Source: Adhaeribacter rhizoryzae
GTDB lineage: Bacteria > Bacteroidota > Bacteroidia > Cytophagales > Hymenobacteraceae
Assembly (NCBI RefSeq): GCF_008629685.1
Contig: NZ_VWSF01000005.1
Span: 1-64,000, forward strand
DNA: 64,000 bases
Direction: 5' to 3'
Positions 52,479 through 61,294 of the stretch are shown in pieces. The translations under genes were made by a program, and so were the position numbers. The notes under the pieces are model-generated. The model was not told where the DNA came from. It saw only the letters and a program-made list of their open reading frames with translations, and did not search any database. Numbering within the stretch: the stretch's first letter is position 1; every line of letters starts with the position of its first letter.

Positions 52479-55400
52479 ATGCTCAAGAAGTTTACCGGCG
52501 GCCTGATTCTTATCTTAAGCTTACTGCTGACAGGGGTAAACTACGCGCAAACTACGCTGCCAAAAGAAACTTCAGTTTTAAATAATGGCCAATGGTTTAA
52601 ACTGGGTATTACCAGCACGGGCATTTACAAAATTGATAGAAATTTATTGCAAGCCGCTGGCATAGCAGCCGATGCCATTAATCCAAAAAATATTAAAGTT
52701 TACGGCAACGGTGGCGGTATGCTGCCCCAATTAAACAGCACGCCCCGCCCGGACGACCTGGTAGAAAATGCTATTTTGGTGTCGGGCGAAGCCGATGGCA
52801 AATTTGACGCGAACGATTATATTCTTTTCTACGGCCAAGGCCCGCACCGCTGGACTTACGACCCCAACAGCAAACGCTTTCGGCATGCGTTTAATATTTA
52901 TGCCGATACCGCTTATTATTTTATTACCGTAGGAACTACGCCCGGCCGGCGCGTATCGGAACAAACAGCCGTAACCAATTCTACCGTTACCATCGATACC
53001 TACCTGGAGCATCAGTTTTACGAAAAAGATTTAATTAGTCCGTTGCAATCGGGCCGGGAGTGGTACGGCGAAGATTTTACAGCCTTTACGCCCACGCGCA
53101 ATTTTACATTTCCGATTACTAACTTAGTACCCGGCAGCCCCATCCAAATTACATCGGCGGTAATGGGTAGTTCCCGGGCGGGGAGTGAGTTTGTTTTGAA
53201 AGCCAATAATATTGCCGTAGGCAACCAGTCTATTAACGGGCAGGGTACGCATAATTATCACCCGGTTGGTGAAGATAACCTTACGCATTTTACCCTGAAC
53301 AGCAATAGCCTGCAGAGTGGTGCCGAACTCACGCTAAATATAGCTTTCAACAACAAAGGCGTAACCGATGCTATCGGTTATTTAAATTACCTGGAAGTTA
53401 CTTCAGAGCGTTACCTGAAATTCTCAGGAAATCAAATAGCATTCCGCTCCCTGCAAAATATTCTGCCCAGTGCCGTATCTACTTTTAAAATAGAAAATAT
53501 TACCCCCGAAACCATTATTTGGGATGTTACGCAAGCTACTAATCCGCAGGTTATGGTTTTGCAAAAGCAAAATAATACCGCCACTTTCAACGTAAAAACC
53601 GATACATTACGGGAATTTATCTCTTTTAGGGGCAGCGATTTTCCTAAACCAGCTTTAGCCGGCAAAGTAGCGAACCAAAATTTACACGCTTTAAACGTAA
53701 CCGGTACCCTCGACCTAGTTATTCTAACGCATCCAGCTTTTGTAGCCGCCGCCGAAAAACTGGCCAATCACCGCCGCACCCGCGATAATTTAAACGTAGC
53801 AGTAGTAACGGTAAATCAGGTTTATAACGAATTTTCTTCGGGGGCAACCGATGTAACCGCCATTCGGGATTTTATGAAAATGCTGTACAACCGCAGTAAA
53901 AAACCGGCCGGCGAAGTAATTTATTTGCTTTTATTCGGCGATGCTTCTTACGATTATAAATCACCGCCGGGCCAGGCTCAAACCCGCACGCCCTTTAATA
54001 CTAATTTTGTCCCGGTTTACGAATCGCGCCAATCCCTGAACCCGCTGCGCAGTTATTCTTCCGAAGATTATTTTGGCCTCCTGGACCCGCACGAAGGTTT
54101 GTGGCTGGAAGAAAATTTTAACACCTCCGAACTAATAGATATTGGCATTGGCCGCTTGCCCGCAAAAACCTTAACCGAAGCGCAAACTTTGGTAAATAAA
54201 TTAATTCATTACGACAGCCCCGCGGGTTTCGGAAACTGGCGCAACCAAATTACTTTTTTAGCCGATGACGGAGATGGGGCCGAACACTTGCGCGATGCCG
54301 AAAACCTGGCTAACTACCTCGAAGAAAACCAACCCGCTTACCACGCCAAAAAAGTTTACCTCGATTTATTTAAACAAACCACCGTACCCAACGGCCAACG
54401 TTCGCCCGAAACTAACACCACTTTAGATAAAACTATAGAAAAAGGCACGCTGTTGCTGAATTATACCGGGCACGGCAACGAAATTAGTTTGGCCCACGAG
54501 CAAATATTAACCATGCCGCAACTGCAAAACTGGAAAAATTACGACCAGCTTACTTTTATGCTTACGGCTACCTGCGAGTTTGGCCGCTACGACGATCCCC
54601 GGCGCAGTTCGGGTGCCGAAGTAGCTTTGCTAAACAACCAGGGCGGCGCGATGGGTTTGCTATCAACCACCCGGCCGGTATACGCCAGAGATAATCGCCT
54701 GTTAAACCGGCATTTTTTCGAGAATTTATTTACGCCTATTAACGGCCGGATGCCCCGCCTCGGCGACCTTTACCGCATTACCAAAAATAAAAGCCAGAAC
54801 CAGATAAACAATCGCAATTTTACTTTGCTCGGCGATCCCAGCCAAAAGTTAGCTTACCCCGCTTTAAAAGCCATTATTACCCAAATTAATAAAAAACCTG
54901 TAAGCACCGGCATAACCGATACCTTAAAAGCCCTTTCGGATGTAATTATTAGTGGGGCTATTACCGATGCGGACGAAAATTTAATAACTAGCTTTAACGG
55001 CCAGGTTAGCATTAAAATTTTTGATAAGCCCGCTGTGCTTAAAACCTTCGGCGACGAAGGCACGCCGGGTGCCGGCAATATTCAGGCAGTGGCGGTGCAG
55101 GAGAATATTTTATATAATGGTTTGGCTACCGTAAAAAACGGTGTATTTACGGTAAATTTTAAAATACCCAAAGATATTGCCTACCCAATTGGTAAAGGCA
55201 AAATAAGTTTGTATGCTTTTAATAATGTTACGGATGCGCTGGGTGCCAACACCACGGTGGCGGTAGGCGGTTCTCATCCCAATCCGGCCGCAGATACTAC
55301 GCCGCCCACCATTAAGCTTTACCTCGATGATGAATCTTTTGTAGCCGGCGGCTTAACCAGTAATACGCCCCAATTGCTGGTTAAACTTTCCGACGAAAGC

Positions 55401-55958
55401 GGCATCAATACCACCACAACCGGCATTGGCCACGAAATTACCCTAACCCTGGATAACAATAATGCCCAAGCCATTATCCTGAACGAATTCTATACCACCG
55501 AAAAGGATAATTTTAAAGCTGGCCGTATTAATTATTTATTACCTAATTTAGCGCCGGGTCCGCACGAATTAAAGATAAAAGCGTGGGATATATATAATAA
55601 TTCGTCGGAAGCACGTTTACCCTTTGTTGTTGCCGGGAACCAGAATTTTGTAATCGAAAATATTCAGAATTATCCGAATCCGTTTGCTAACCAAACTACC
55701 TTTGGCATAAACCATAACCAGGCGGGCGATGAAGTAGAAATTCAAATTCAGGTTTTTAACCTGATGGGGCAATTGGTGAAAACCATTCGGGAGAAACGGG
55801 ATAAAAGCAAAAACCGTATTGCCGATATTACCTGGAATGGGAAAGACGATGCCGGTAATAAGCTGGTAAATGGTGTTTATCTATATAAAGTTAAAATTAG
55901 GTCCTTAACAAAAGGAATTTGGACCGAACAGGCGAAAAAATTGATGATATTAAATTAA
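52479..55958 (+). CDS. porU: Type IX secretion system sortase PorU
   Basis: A 1159-residue surface protein. The signal peptide spans about 1-23 (GVNYAQ). A long N-terminal beta region is followed by a gingipain-like C25 domain at about 400-780 with the catalytic His665 (NYTGHGNE) and Cys699 (TATCEFGRYDD). PorU removes the C-terminal signal of type IX cargo and attaches anionic LPS at the cell surface. A C-terminal Ig-like region and a CTD-like end (QNYPNPFANQTTFGI ... KLMILN) complete it. It lies 34 bp upstream of porV, its known partner, so both core surface components are encoded together. Confidence 0.9.
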   Translation: MLKKFTGGLILILSLLLTGVNYAQTTLPKETSVLNNGQWFKLGITSTGIYKIDRNLLQAAGIAADAINPKNIKVYGNGGGMLPQLNSTPRPDDLVENAILVSGEADGKFDANDYILFYGQGPHRWTYDPNSKRFRHAFNIYADTAYYFITVGTTPGRRVSEQTAVTNSTVTIDTYLEHQFYEKDLISPLQSGREWYGEDFTAFTPTRNFTFPITNLVPGSPIQITSAVMGSSRAGSEFVLKANNIAVGNQSINGQGTHNYHPVGEDNLTHFTLNSNSLQSGAELTLNIAFNNKGVTDAIGYLNYLEVTSERYLKFSGNQIAFRSLQNILPSAVSTFKIENITPETIIWDVTQATNPQVMVLQKQNNTATFNVKTDTLREFISFRGSDFPKPALAGKVANQNLHALNVTGTLDLVILTHPAFVAAAEKLANHRRTRDNLNVAVVTVNQVYNEFSSGATDVTAIRDFMKMLYNRSKKPAGEVIYLLLFGDASYDYKSPPGQAQTRTPFNTNFVPVYESRQSLNPLRSYSSEDYFGLLDPHEGLWLEENFNTSELIDIGIGRLPAKTLTEAQTLVNKLIHYDSPAGFGNWRNQITFLADDGDGAEHLRDAENLANYLEENQPAYHAKKVYLDLFKQTTVPNGQRSPETNTTLDKTIEKGTLLLNYTGHGNEISLAHEQILTMPQLQNWKNYDQLTFMLTATCEFGRYDDPRRSSGAEVALLNNQGGAMGLLSTTRPVYARDNRLLNRHFFENLFTPINGRMPRLGDLYRITKNKSQNQINNRNFTLLGDPSQKLAYPALKAIITQINKKPVSTGITDTLKALSDVIISGAITDADENLITSFNGQVSIKIFDKPAVLKTFGDEGTPGAGNIQAVAVQENILYNGLATVKNGVFTVNFKIPKDIAYPIGKGKISLYAFNNVTDALGANTTVAVGGSHPNPAADTTPPTIKLYLDDESFVAGGLTSNTPQLLVKLSDESGINTTTTGIGHEITLTLDNNNAQAIILNEFYTTEKDNFKAGRINYLLPNLAPGPHELKIKAWDIYNNSSEARLPFVVAGNQNFVIENIQNYPNPFANQTTFGINHNQAGDEVEIQIQVFNLMGQLVKTIREKRDKSKNRIADITWNGKDDAGNKLVNGVYLYKVKIRSLTKGIWTEQAKKLMILN

Positions 55959-55992
55959 TATAGTTATATTTACCCCAGAAAAGTAATATTCT

Positions 55993-57126
55993 ATGAAATA
56001 CAACTCCGGCATTAAAAAAAGCCTGCCATTTTTAGTTTTTTTATCATTAATTTTTACGGGTGCTGTGGCACAAAATCAAAGCGCTACGGGCTCTGATGTT
56101 ACGACTATAACTACTGCGGTACCTATTTTAACCGTTTCGCCCGATGCCCGTTCGGCAGGTATGGGCGATGCCGGTGTAGCCATTAGCCCCGATGCGAATA
56201 CCGCTCACTGGAATCCGGCAAAACTTGGTTTTGTTACAAACGACATGAGTGTAGGCCTGTCGTATTCGCCGTGGTTGCGCAATATTATTAACGATATGTC
56301 GCTTACTTATTTGTCGGGGTACAAGCGGGTAAGCCAGCGGGGCGCTTTTTCGGCCTCCATGCTTTATTTCGATTTAGGCGATATTCAGTTTACCGATGAT
56401 TTAGGAAACCCCTTAAATATTCATAACCCCAAAGAATATACTTTTGACTTGGCTTATGGTCAGCAGTTAAGCAATAATTTAAGTGTTGGCGTGGGGGCCC
56501 GTTTTATTCATTCCAACTTATCGGCGGGTATTAGCGATTCCCGGCCCGGCAACTCGGCGGCCGTAGATATTGGCGTTTACTATACCAACGACCTGACCAT
56601 TGGCGCGCGCGATTACAATTTATCGTTTGGCGGTAATATTTCGAACATTGGGGCCAAAATAGCTTACACCAACGCCGACCAGAAAGATTTTTTACCCACC
56701 AATTTACGCCTGGGTACGGCTTTTACCATGAACCTGGACCCTTACAATAAAATTACTTTGGCCATCGATGGCAATAAATTACTGGTGCCTTCACCGGACT
56801 CTACTAACACCGGAAATATTAGTGTACCGCGGGCTATTTTTAGTTCTTTCGGCGATGCCCGTAACGGCTTTAGCGAAGAAATGCAGGAAATAAGCCTTTC
56901 TACCGGATTAGAATATTGGTATAACGATGTTTTTGCGGCCCGTGCCGGCTATTTTTACGAGAGCCCCAACAAAGGCGACCGTCATTACCTGAGTATGGGT
57001 TTAGGTATGCGTTACCAGAAATTTGGCATCGACGTAGCTTACCTGGTACCTAATTCGCGTAACAACCCATTAGCTAATACCCTGCGTTTTACCCTGGTAT
57101 TAAACATCGACAAAGAAGAAGAATAA
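55993..57126 (+). CDS. porV: Type IX secretion outer-membrane protein PorV
   Basis: A 377-residue FadL-like 14-strand barrel protein with a signal peptide (cleavage near TGAVAQ). The N-terminal VPILTVSPDARSAGMGDAGVAISPDANTAHWNPAKL is diagnostic of PorV/LptO. PorV shuttles cargo from the translocon to PorU in the outer membrane. It is co-directional with porU and is followed 21 bp later by the M16 homologue gene. Confidence 0.92.
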   Translation: MKYNSGIKKSLPFLVFLSLIFTGAVAQNQSATGSDVTTITTAVPILTVSPDARSAGMGDAGVAISPDANTAHWNPAKLGFVTNDMSVGLSYSPWLRNIINDMSLTYLSGYKRVSQRGAFSASMLYFDLGDIQFTDDLGNPLNIHNPKEYTFDLAYGQQLSNNLSVGVGARFIHSNLSAGISDSRPGNSAAVDIGVYYTNDLTIGARDYNLSFGGNISNIGAKIAYTNADQKDFLPTNLRLGTAFTMNLDPYNKITLAIDGNKLLVPSPDSTNTGNISVPRAIFSSFGDARNGFSEEMQEISLSTGLEYWYNDVFAARAGYFYESPNKGDRHYLSMGLGMRYQKFGIDVAYLVPNSRNNPLANTLRFTLVLNIDKEEE

Positions 57127-57147
57127 TTCTGGGATTTAAAACTAACT

Positions 57148-58431
57148 ATGCTGGACAGAACCGTAGCCCCTGCTATACAAAAAATATCATCTATACAGTT
57201 ACCGGTTGCCGATATTACAGCCTTGCCCAATGGGGCAAGGCTGCATTGTTTATATAATTACAACCAGCCGGTTTTAAAACTCGAAATTGTTTTTAAAGCC
57301 GGCAAATGGTACGAACAATCACCGGGTGTTTCTTATTTTACATCTAAGTTGCTTTTAGAGGGCACCCGTAACTACACGGCCAAGCAAATTGCCGATATGA
57401 TTGCTTATTACGGGGCTTCCTTGGAGTGTAACCACGGCTTTGACAGGGCAACACTTACGCTTTATTGCCTGGCAAAACACCTGTTAAATTTATTGCCTTT
57501 GTTGCAGGATGTTATTACACAGCCCACTTTTCCGGAAAATGAATTTCTGCTTTTAAAGAAAAGAACGCTGCAGAATATTTCCATCGAAAAGCAAAAAAAT
57601 ACTTACCTGGCTACTAAATTGTTAACCGAAAGTATTTTTGGGGGCAGCCATCCGTACGTGGCCGGTCTGGACGAAGCCGTAATTGAAAATGTTTCGTTGG
57701 ATCAGGTGCAGCATTTTTTTCAGACCAATTTTTCGCTGGCGGGCACCGAAATATTCTTTTCCGGCGCAGTTGAACCCGAAGCTACCGCCGGTTTAGTGGC
57801 TATGTTTAACCAAATTGCGCTAAATAACCTCTTGGTGCCAGTTGTTAACCATTCTTTAAGCTATAAACCCCAGGCGCATTATTTAGAAAGACTGGATCAA
57901 ATTCAGACTACCGTCCGGATGGGCAGCATCTGGCCTTTGATGCACGAAGCCGATTTTTCAGAATTGTTATTGCTGAATAAAATATTAGGCGGCTACTTTG
58001 GCTCCCGGCTCATGAAAAATATTCGGGAAGATAAAGGTTTTACGTACGGCATTTTCTCGACGGTTTCGGCTAAAGAAAACGCCACTTTGTTTTACATTGG
58101 CACCGATGTAAATTATGAGAACTCCGGCCGGACAGTAGAAGAAATTTTAAAAGAAATAAATTTGCTGCAGAACGATTTGGTGCCGGATGAAGAACTGGAT
58201 GCGGTCCGGAACTATACCATTGGCAAATTCATCAACGACACCAATAATATTTTTGATCAGGTAGATAAGTACAAATCGTTAATTCTGCATAACCTGCCGG
58301 TTACCTATTACTCCGATTACCTGCAAAGAATTTCGGAGGTTAGCGCCGAACGTTTAATCGAACTTGCCCAACAATATTTAAATCCGGCAACCTTAACCAC
58401 TGTTTTAGCCGGAAAAGAAGTAAGAGCTTAA
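57148..58431 (+). CDS. M16 family peptidase homologue, non-catalytic
   Basis: A 427-residue protein with the two-lobe insulinase/MPP architecture. The family pattern is clear (PVLKLEIVFKAGKWYEQSPG, the RRTL-like LKKRTLQNISIEKQK, and a second-lobe LNKILGGYFGSRLMKNIREDKGFTYG). The zinc motif HxxEH after GVS/GIA is instead Tyr63, Ser66 and Lys67, so it cannot bind zinc. Such proteins act as the partner of an active M16 subunit; no active subunit is encoded in this window. The second-lobe R/Y region is kept. It probably works in the cytosol or periplasm; no signal peptide is seen. Confidence 0.82.
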   Translation: MLDRTVAPAIQKISSIQLPVADITALPNGARLHCLYNYNQPVLKLEIVFKAGKWYEQSPGVSYFTSKLLLEGTRNYTAKQIADMIAYYGASLECNHGFDRATLTLYCLAKHLLNLLPLLQDVITQPTFPENEFLLLKKRTLQNISIEKQKNTYLATKLLTESIFGGSHPYVAGLDEAVIENVSLDQVQHFFQTNFSLAGTEIFFSGAVEPEATAGLVAMFNQIALNNLLVPVVNHSLSYKPQAHYLERLDQIQTTVRMGSIWPLMHEADFSELLLLNKILGGYFGSRLMKNIREDKGFTYGIFSTVSAKENATLFYIGTDVNYENSGRTVEEILKEINLLQNDLVPDEELDAVRNYTIGKFINDTNNIFDQVDKYKSLILHNLPVTYYSDYLQRISEVSAERLIELAQQYLNPATLTTVLAGKEVRA

Positions 58432-58460
58432 ATTTTTAATCTCGTTTTTTGAGAATATCA

Positions 58461-58509
58461 TAAATAAAAACACCCGCTAAATATAATATTTAGCGGGTGT
58501 TTTTATTTA
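58461..58509. terminator. Bidirectional terminator
   Basis: Perfect 24-bp arms (58461-58484 and 58486-58509) with a GC core CACCCGCTAA/TTAGCGGGTG and A/T tracts. It lies between the convergent M16 and GH127 genes. Confidence 0.85.
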
Positions 58510-58553
58510 AAGCGAATTAGGTTTAACATATACCCAGAAGGCGCTACATAAAC

Positions 58554-60920
58554 TTACTTAAGCAACCGCACATAATAAATACCGCCGGCCGTTGAGTTTT
58601 GGTGCGCTACAAATTTTACATTTAAATTCGTGCTGCCGGCCTTGGTTATTATTGCGGGTGGCAGTTGGTAATCAACTTCATAAAATTTGTCTCCGGCCGA
58701 GCCATCTAGTTTTACTGTTTGCAGGAGTGTATTATTCACGAAAATATCAAAACTGCGGTTTTTATCGCCGCCGAAATAAGTTATTTGTAAAGTACGCGCT
58801 TCTTTCTTCGGGTTCTTTAAATCGTAACTAAACCAACCGGTAGCATGACGCCAATGGCGGTTGTTAAATACCCCCGATTCGGTTTTTTCGCCCTGAAAGT
58901 TATGGTCCGACTCGGGTTGTTGTTCGCCAGGGGCTACCTGATCGACGGTGCGCTCCTCCAGAGCTAGCCGGATCGCTTCCTTTTCCCGGATGGCTTTCCG
59001 GTTGCTTTCCAGTTTTTCGGGGGTAGTTACGGGCCAGTAAAGCATATAGCGGGCTTCGTGTATCTGGTAAAAAGGCACCAATTCCAAACTTTTGTATTTA
59101 GCGGGGTAAAGCAAATTAGAAACCCGGAAGGTTAAAGGTTTGCCCGCCACTAGCTGCACCGCCGCGGCTAAATCGGTATTGTTAGAAACGAGCATCGGCG
59201 CTTCTTCAATGGGGTACTGCTGCCCGCTGGCAATATGCCCCATCCGGCTAGCATCGGACCACAGCCCTTTAAGATTTGTAGTATCCGTTTTTGCCGCAAG
59301 TACTATTGGGCCATGCACAAACGAAACCCAGGGTGAGTTATCCGGCATTGCTTCTACTTTGGTTTGCATGGGCAAAGTAACTGTAACCACATCGCCGGTT
59401 TTCCATTTGCGCTCTACGGCAACGTAGCCGTTTGCCCCAGGGGTAATATTTATTGCTTTATTATTTACCTGTATTTTTAATTTACCGGCTTCTACCCACG
59501 ACGGATAGCGGATTTGCAAAGCAAACTTCTGCGATTTTTTCAGCTTTAATTTTAGCGCCGTTGCTTCTTCGTAGGGGAATTTAGTTTCCTGGGTGAGCGT
59601 AAGTCCTTTTTCCTGCCAGGTAAGCTCCGACGGAATAAACAAGTTTACAAAAAGCGATTTGGTGTTGTGGGCATAAATCAGTTCGCCGTATTTGCCATGA
59701 TTTTCCAGTCCGGAACCTACGCAGCACCAGAAACTTTCCTGGGGTTGGGAATATACCCGGTAATGCTGGGGCCGCATGGGCGTAAAATATACAAAGCCGC
59801 CTTTCTCAGGGTGCTGCGACGATAATATATGGTTGTACAGGGCTCGTTCGTAATAATCTAAATAATCAGCATTGGGTTTAGACTGAAATAAGTGCTTCGT
59901 AAGTTTCAGCATGTTGTAGGTATTGCAGGTTTCCGGCCCTTCTACCGATTCCAGCATCGAAGAAAAATTATTGGCCGGATGAAAATGCTCCCGCACGCTG
60001 TTCCCACCAATCGAAACAGTCCGGTGCTGCACAACCGTTTGCCAGAAAAAATCTGCGGCATCGGCCCAGGCCTCGCCGCCGGCAACTTCGGCAACCCGCA
60101 TATACCCAATAACTTTCGGAATTTGCGTATTAGCATGAATACCGTTTAAAGCATCTTTTTTGGCTAGTAAGGGGTTGAGAATATTTTGGTGCGAAAATTT
60201 GCGGGCCAGTTCCAGGTATTTTTTGTCGCCGGTTAAAGCCGCTACATCGGCAAAGGCTTCGTTCAGGCCGCCGTGTTCGCTTTTCAGCATTTCCTGTATT
60301 TGCGTTTCCGATAAGTTGGCCGTTAGGTTCAAACACCAATCGGTAAGCTTCACCAGCATATCTTTGGCTTTGGCATTAGCTCCAAACTGATAAGCATCGT
60401 ATAAACCGGCGTAAATTTTATGAATATTGTACAAGGGCACCCATTTTTTATTTAAGGAAAAAGTACCGGCATCAATTTTCCCTTGGGCAATATCTTGCCA
60501 CATGGCTTTTCCGCCGGGCACACCGCCCAGGTAGCCGTTGCCGTTCTTTTCCTGGCAGGCGGCCAGTTGGTCAATCATATAATCGAGCCGTTGCTTTACT
60601 TCCTGGTTGCCCGTAGCCGCGTACATCAAAGACAACGCCGATAAATAATGGCCGCCAATGTGCCCATCCAGTCCCGTATTTTCCCAGTTGCCGTATTGTT
60701 CAGCTTTTGGTTTAATGCCCGCTTCAATAAGGTAAGGCGCCAGCAACCTATCCGGATTAAGGGCCAAAATATAGTTGAGGTCGGTTTGTTGGGCTTTTTT
60801 AAAAGCACTCTCGTGCAGTTTAACCGCGTTTAAAGGAAAGCTTTGCACGGTAAGCTGCTGGCTAAAACCAAGTACCGGAAGCAGCGATAAAAAAAGAATA
60901 GGAAAAAAATTAAGCTTCAT
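58554..60920 (-). CDS. GH127 family glycoside hydrolase (beta-L-arabinofuranosidase)
   Basis: A 788-residue exported enzyme with a signal peptide at about 1-20 (LGFSQQ). The catalytic (alpha/alpha)6 barrel has the Zn-Cys site of GH127: GPETCNTYNML and FWCCVGSGLENHGKYGE, where the Cys pair holds the nucleophile. It removes L-arabinofuranose from plant hydroxyproline-rich glycoproteins or arabinans. After a DUF4986-like domain, the C-terminal segment from about 690 resembles DUF6805 (HATGWFSYDLKN). The 3' end of a GH36-like gene lies further upstream on the same strand, fitting plant glycan degradation. No SusC/D pair is in view. Confidence 0.87.
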   Translation of the reverse strand: MKLNFFPILFLSLLPVLGFSQQLTVQSFPLNAVKLHESAFKKAQQTDLNYILALNPDRLLAPYLIEAGIKPKAEQYGNWENTGLDGHIGGHYLSALSLMYAATGNQEVKQRLDYMIDQLAACQEKNGNGYLGGVPGGKAMWQDIAQGKIDAGTFSLNKKWVPLYNIHKIYAGLYDAYQFGANAKAKDMLVKLTDWCLNLTANLSETQIQEMLKSEHGGLNEAFADVAALTGDKKYLELARKFSHQNILNPLLAKKDALNGIHANTQIPKVIGYMRVAEVAGGEAWADAADFFWQTVVQHRTVSIGGNSVREHFHPANNFSSMLESVEGPETCNTYNMLKLTKHLFQSKPNADYLDYYERALYNHILSSQHPEKGGFVYFTPMRPQHYRVYSQPQESFWCCVGSGLENHGKYGELIYAHNTKSLFVNLFIPSELTWQEKGLTLTQETKFPYEEATALKLKLKKSQKFALQIRYPSWVEAGKLKIQVNNKAINITPGANGYVAVERKWKTGDVVTVTLPMQTKVEAMPDNSPWVSFVHGPIVLAAKTDTTNLKGLWSDASRMGHIASGQQYPIEEAPMLVSNNTDLAAAVQLVAGKPLTFRVSNLLYPAKYKSLELVPFYQIHEARYMLYWPVTTPEKLESNRKAIREKEAIRLALEERTVDQVAPGEQQPESDHNFQGEKTESGVFNNRHWRHATGWFSYDLKNPKKEARTLQITYFGGDKNRSFDIFVNNTLLQTVKLDGSAGDKFYEVDYQLPPAIITKAGSTNLNVKFVAHQNSTAGGIYYVRLLK

Positions 60921-61025
60921 GCTGGATAACTCTAAATATTACGGGCTAATTTAATAGTCAAGAACCGGGAGTAATAGCAATTCGTGAGAAATAACGTGAG
61001 AAATAATTAGAGGCGCAGGTTACAG
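60921..61025. other. Upstream spacer of the GH127 gene
   Basis: The 374-bp gap at 60921-61294 holds this 105-bp spacer with the presumed GH127 promoter (no clear box), then palindromic element copy B, then the terminator of the next minus-strand gene. Confidence 0.5.
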
Positions 61026-61210
61026 CTTAATAACGGATGGTACCCAACAGTAGTGAAATATTAACTTTCGGTATTTCGAATTCACACCTGTCATTCAGGA
61101 GGAAACTATTTAGTAGATAGCCAAAAAGTTTCCTCCTGAATGACAAAAGTGGAATGTTTAGGCCTATTAAACTATTTACAAGAAACCTTTGCCTAACACC
61201 CGTTACTAAG
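61026..61210 (-). mobile_element. Nested-palindrome MITE-like element, copy B
   Basis: About 185 bp, homologous over its whole length to the reverse complement of 34410-34592. The ends form a degenerate inverted repeat (CTTAATAACGGATGG at 61026-61040 with the complement of CACCCGTTACTAAG at 61197-61210). The centre is a perfect 19-bp inverted repeat (61089-61107 and 61127-61145, starting TGTCATTCAGGAGG). Its loop, read on the minus strand, contains TTTGGCTATCTACT, matching the copy A loop. No coding capacity. Confidence 0.6.
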
Positions 61211-61213
61211 TAT

Positions 61214-61259
61214 AAAAAAACTAACAGGATAAACTACAACTAGGTGGTTTATCCTGTTA
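61214..61259 (-). terminator. Rho-independent terminator of the CTD cargo gene
   Basis: A perfect 13-bp stem (61222-61234 with 61247-61259) is followed on the minus strand by seven T. It ends the gene at 61295-62926. Confidence 0.8.
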
Positions 61260-61294
61260 AGTTAAAGAGTAAAATTTTAGTTGTAAAAGAATAT

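Noticed and set aside
57222-57243. A perfect hairpin (GCCTTGCCC/GGGCAAGGC) near the start of the M16 homologue gene
   Set aside because: It lies inside conserved coding sequence (ALPNGARLH) and has no T run; probably a by-product of codon choice.
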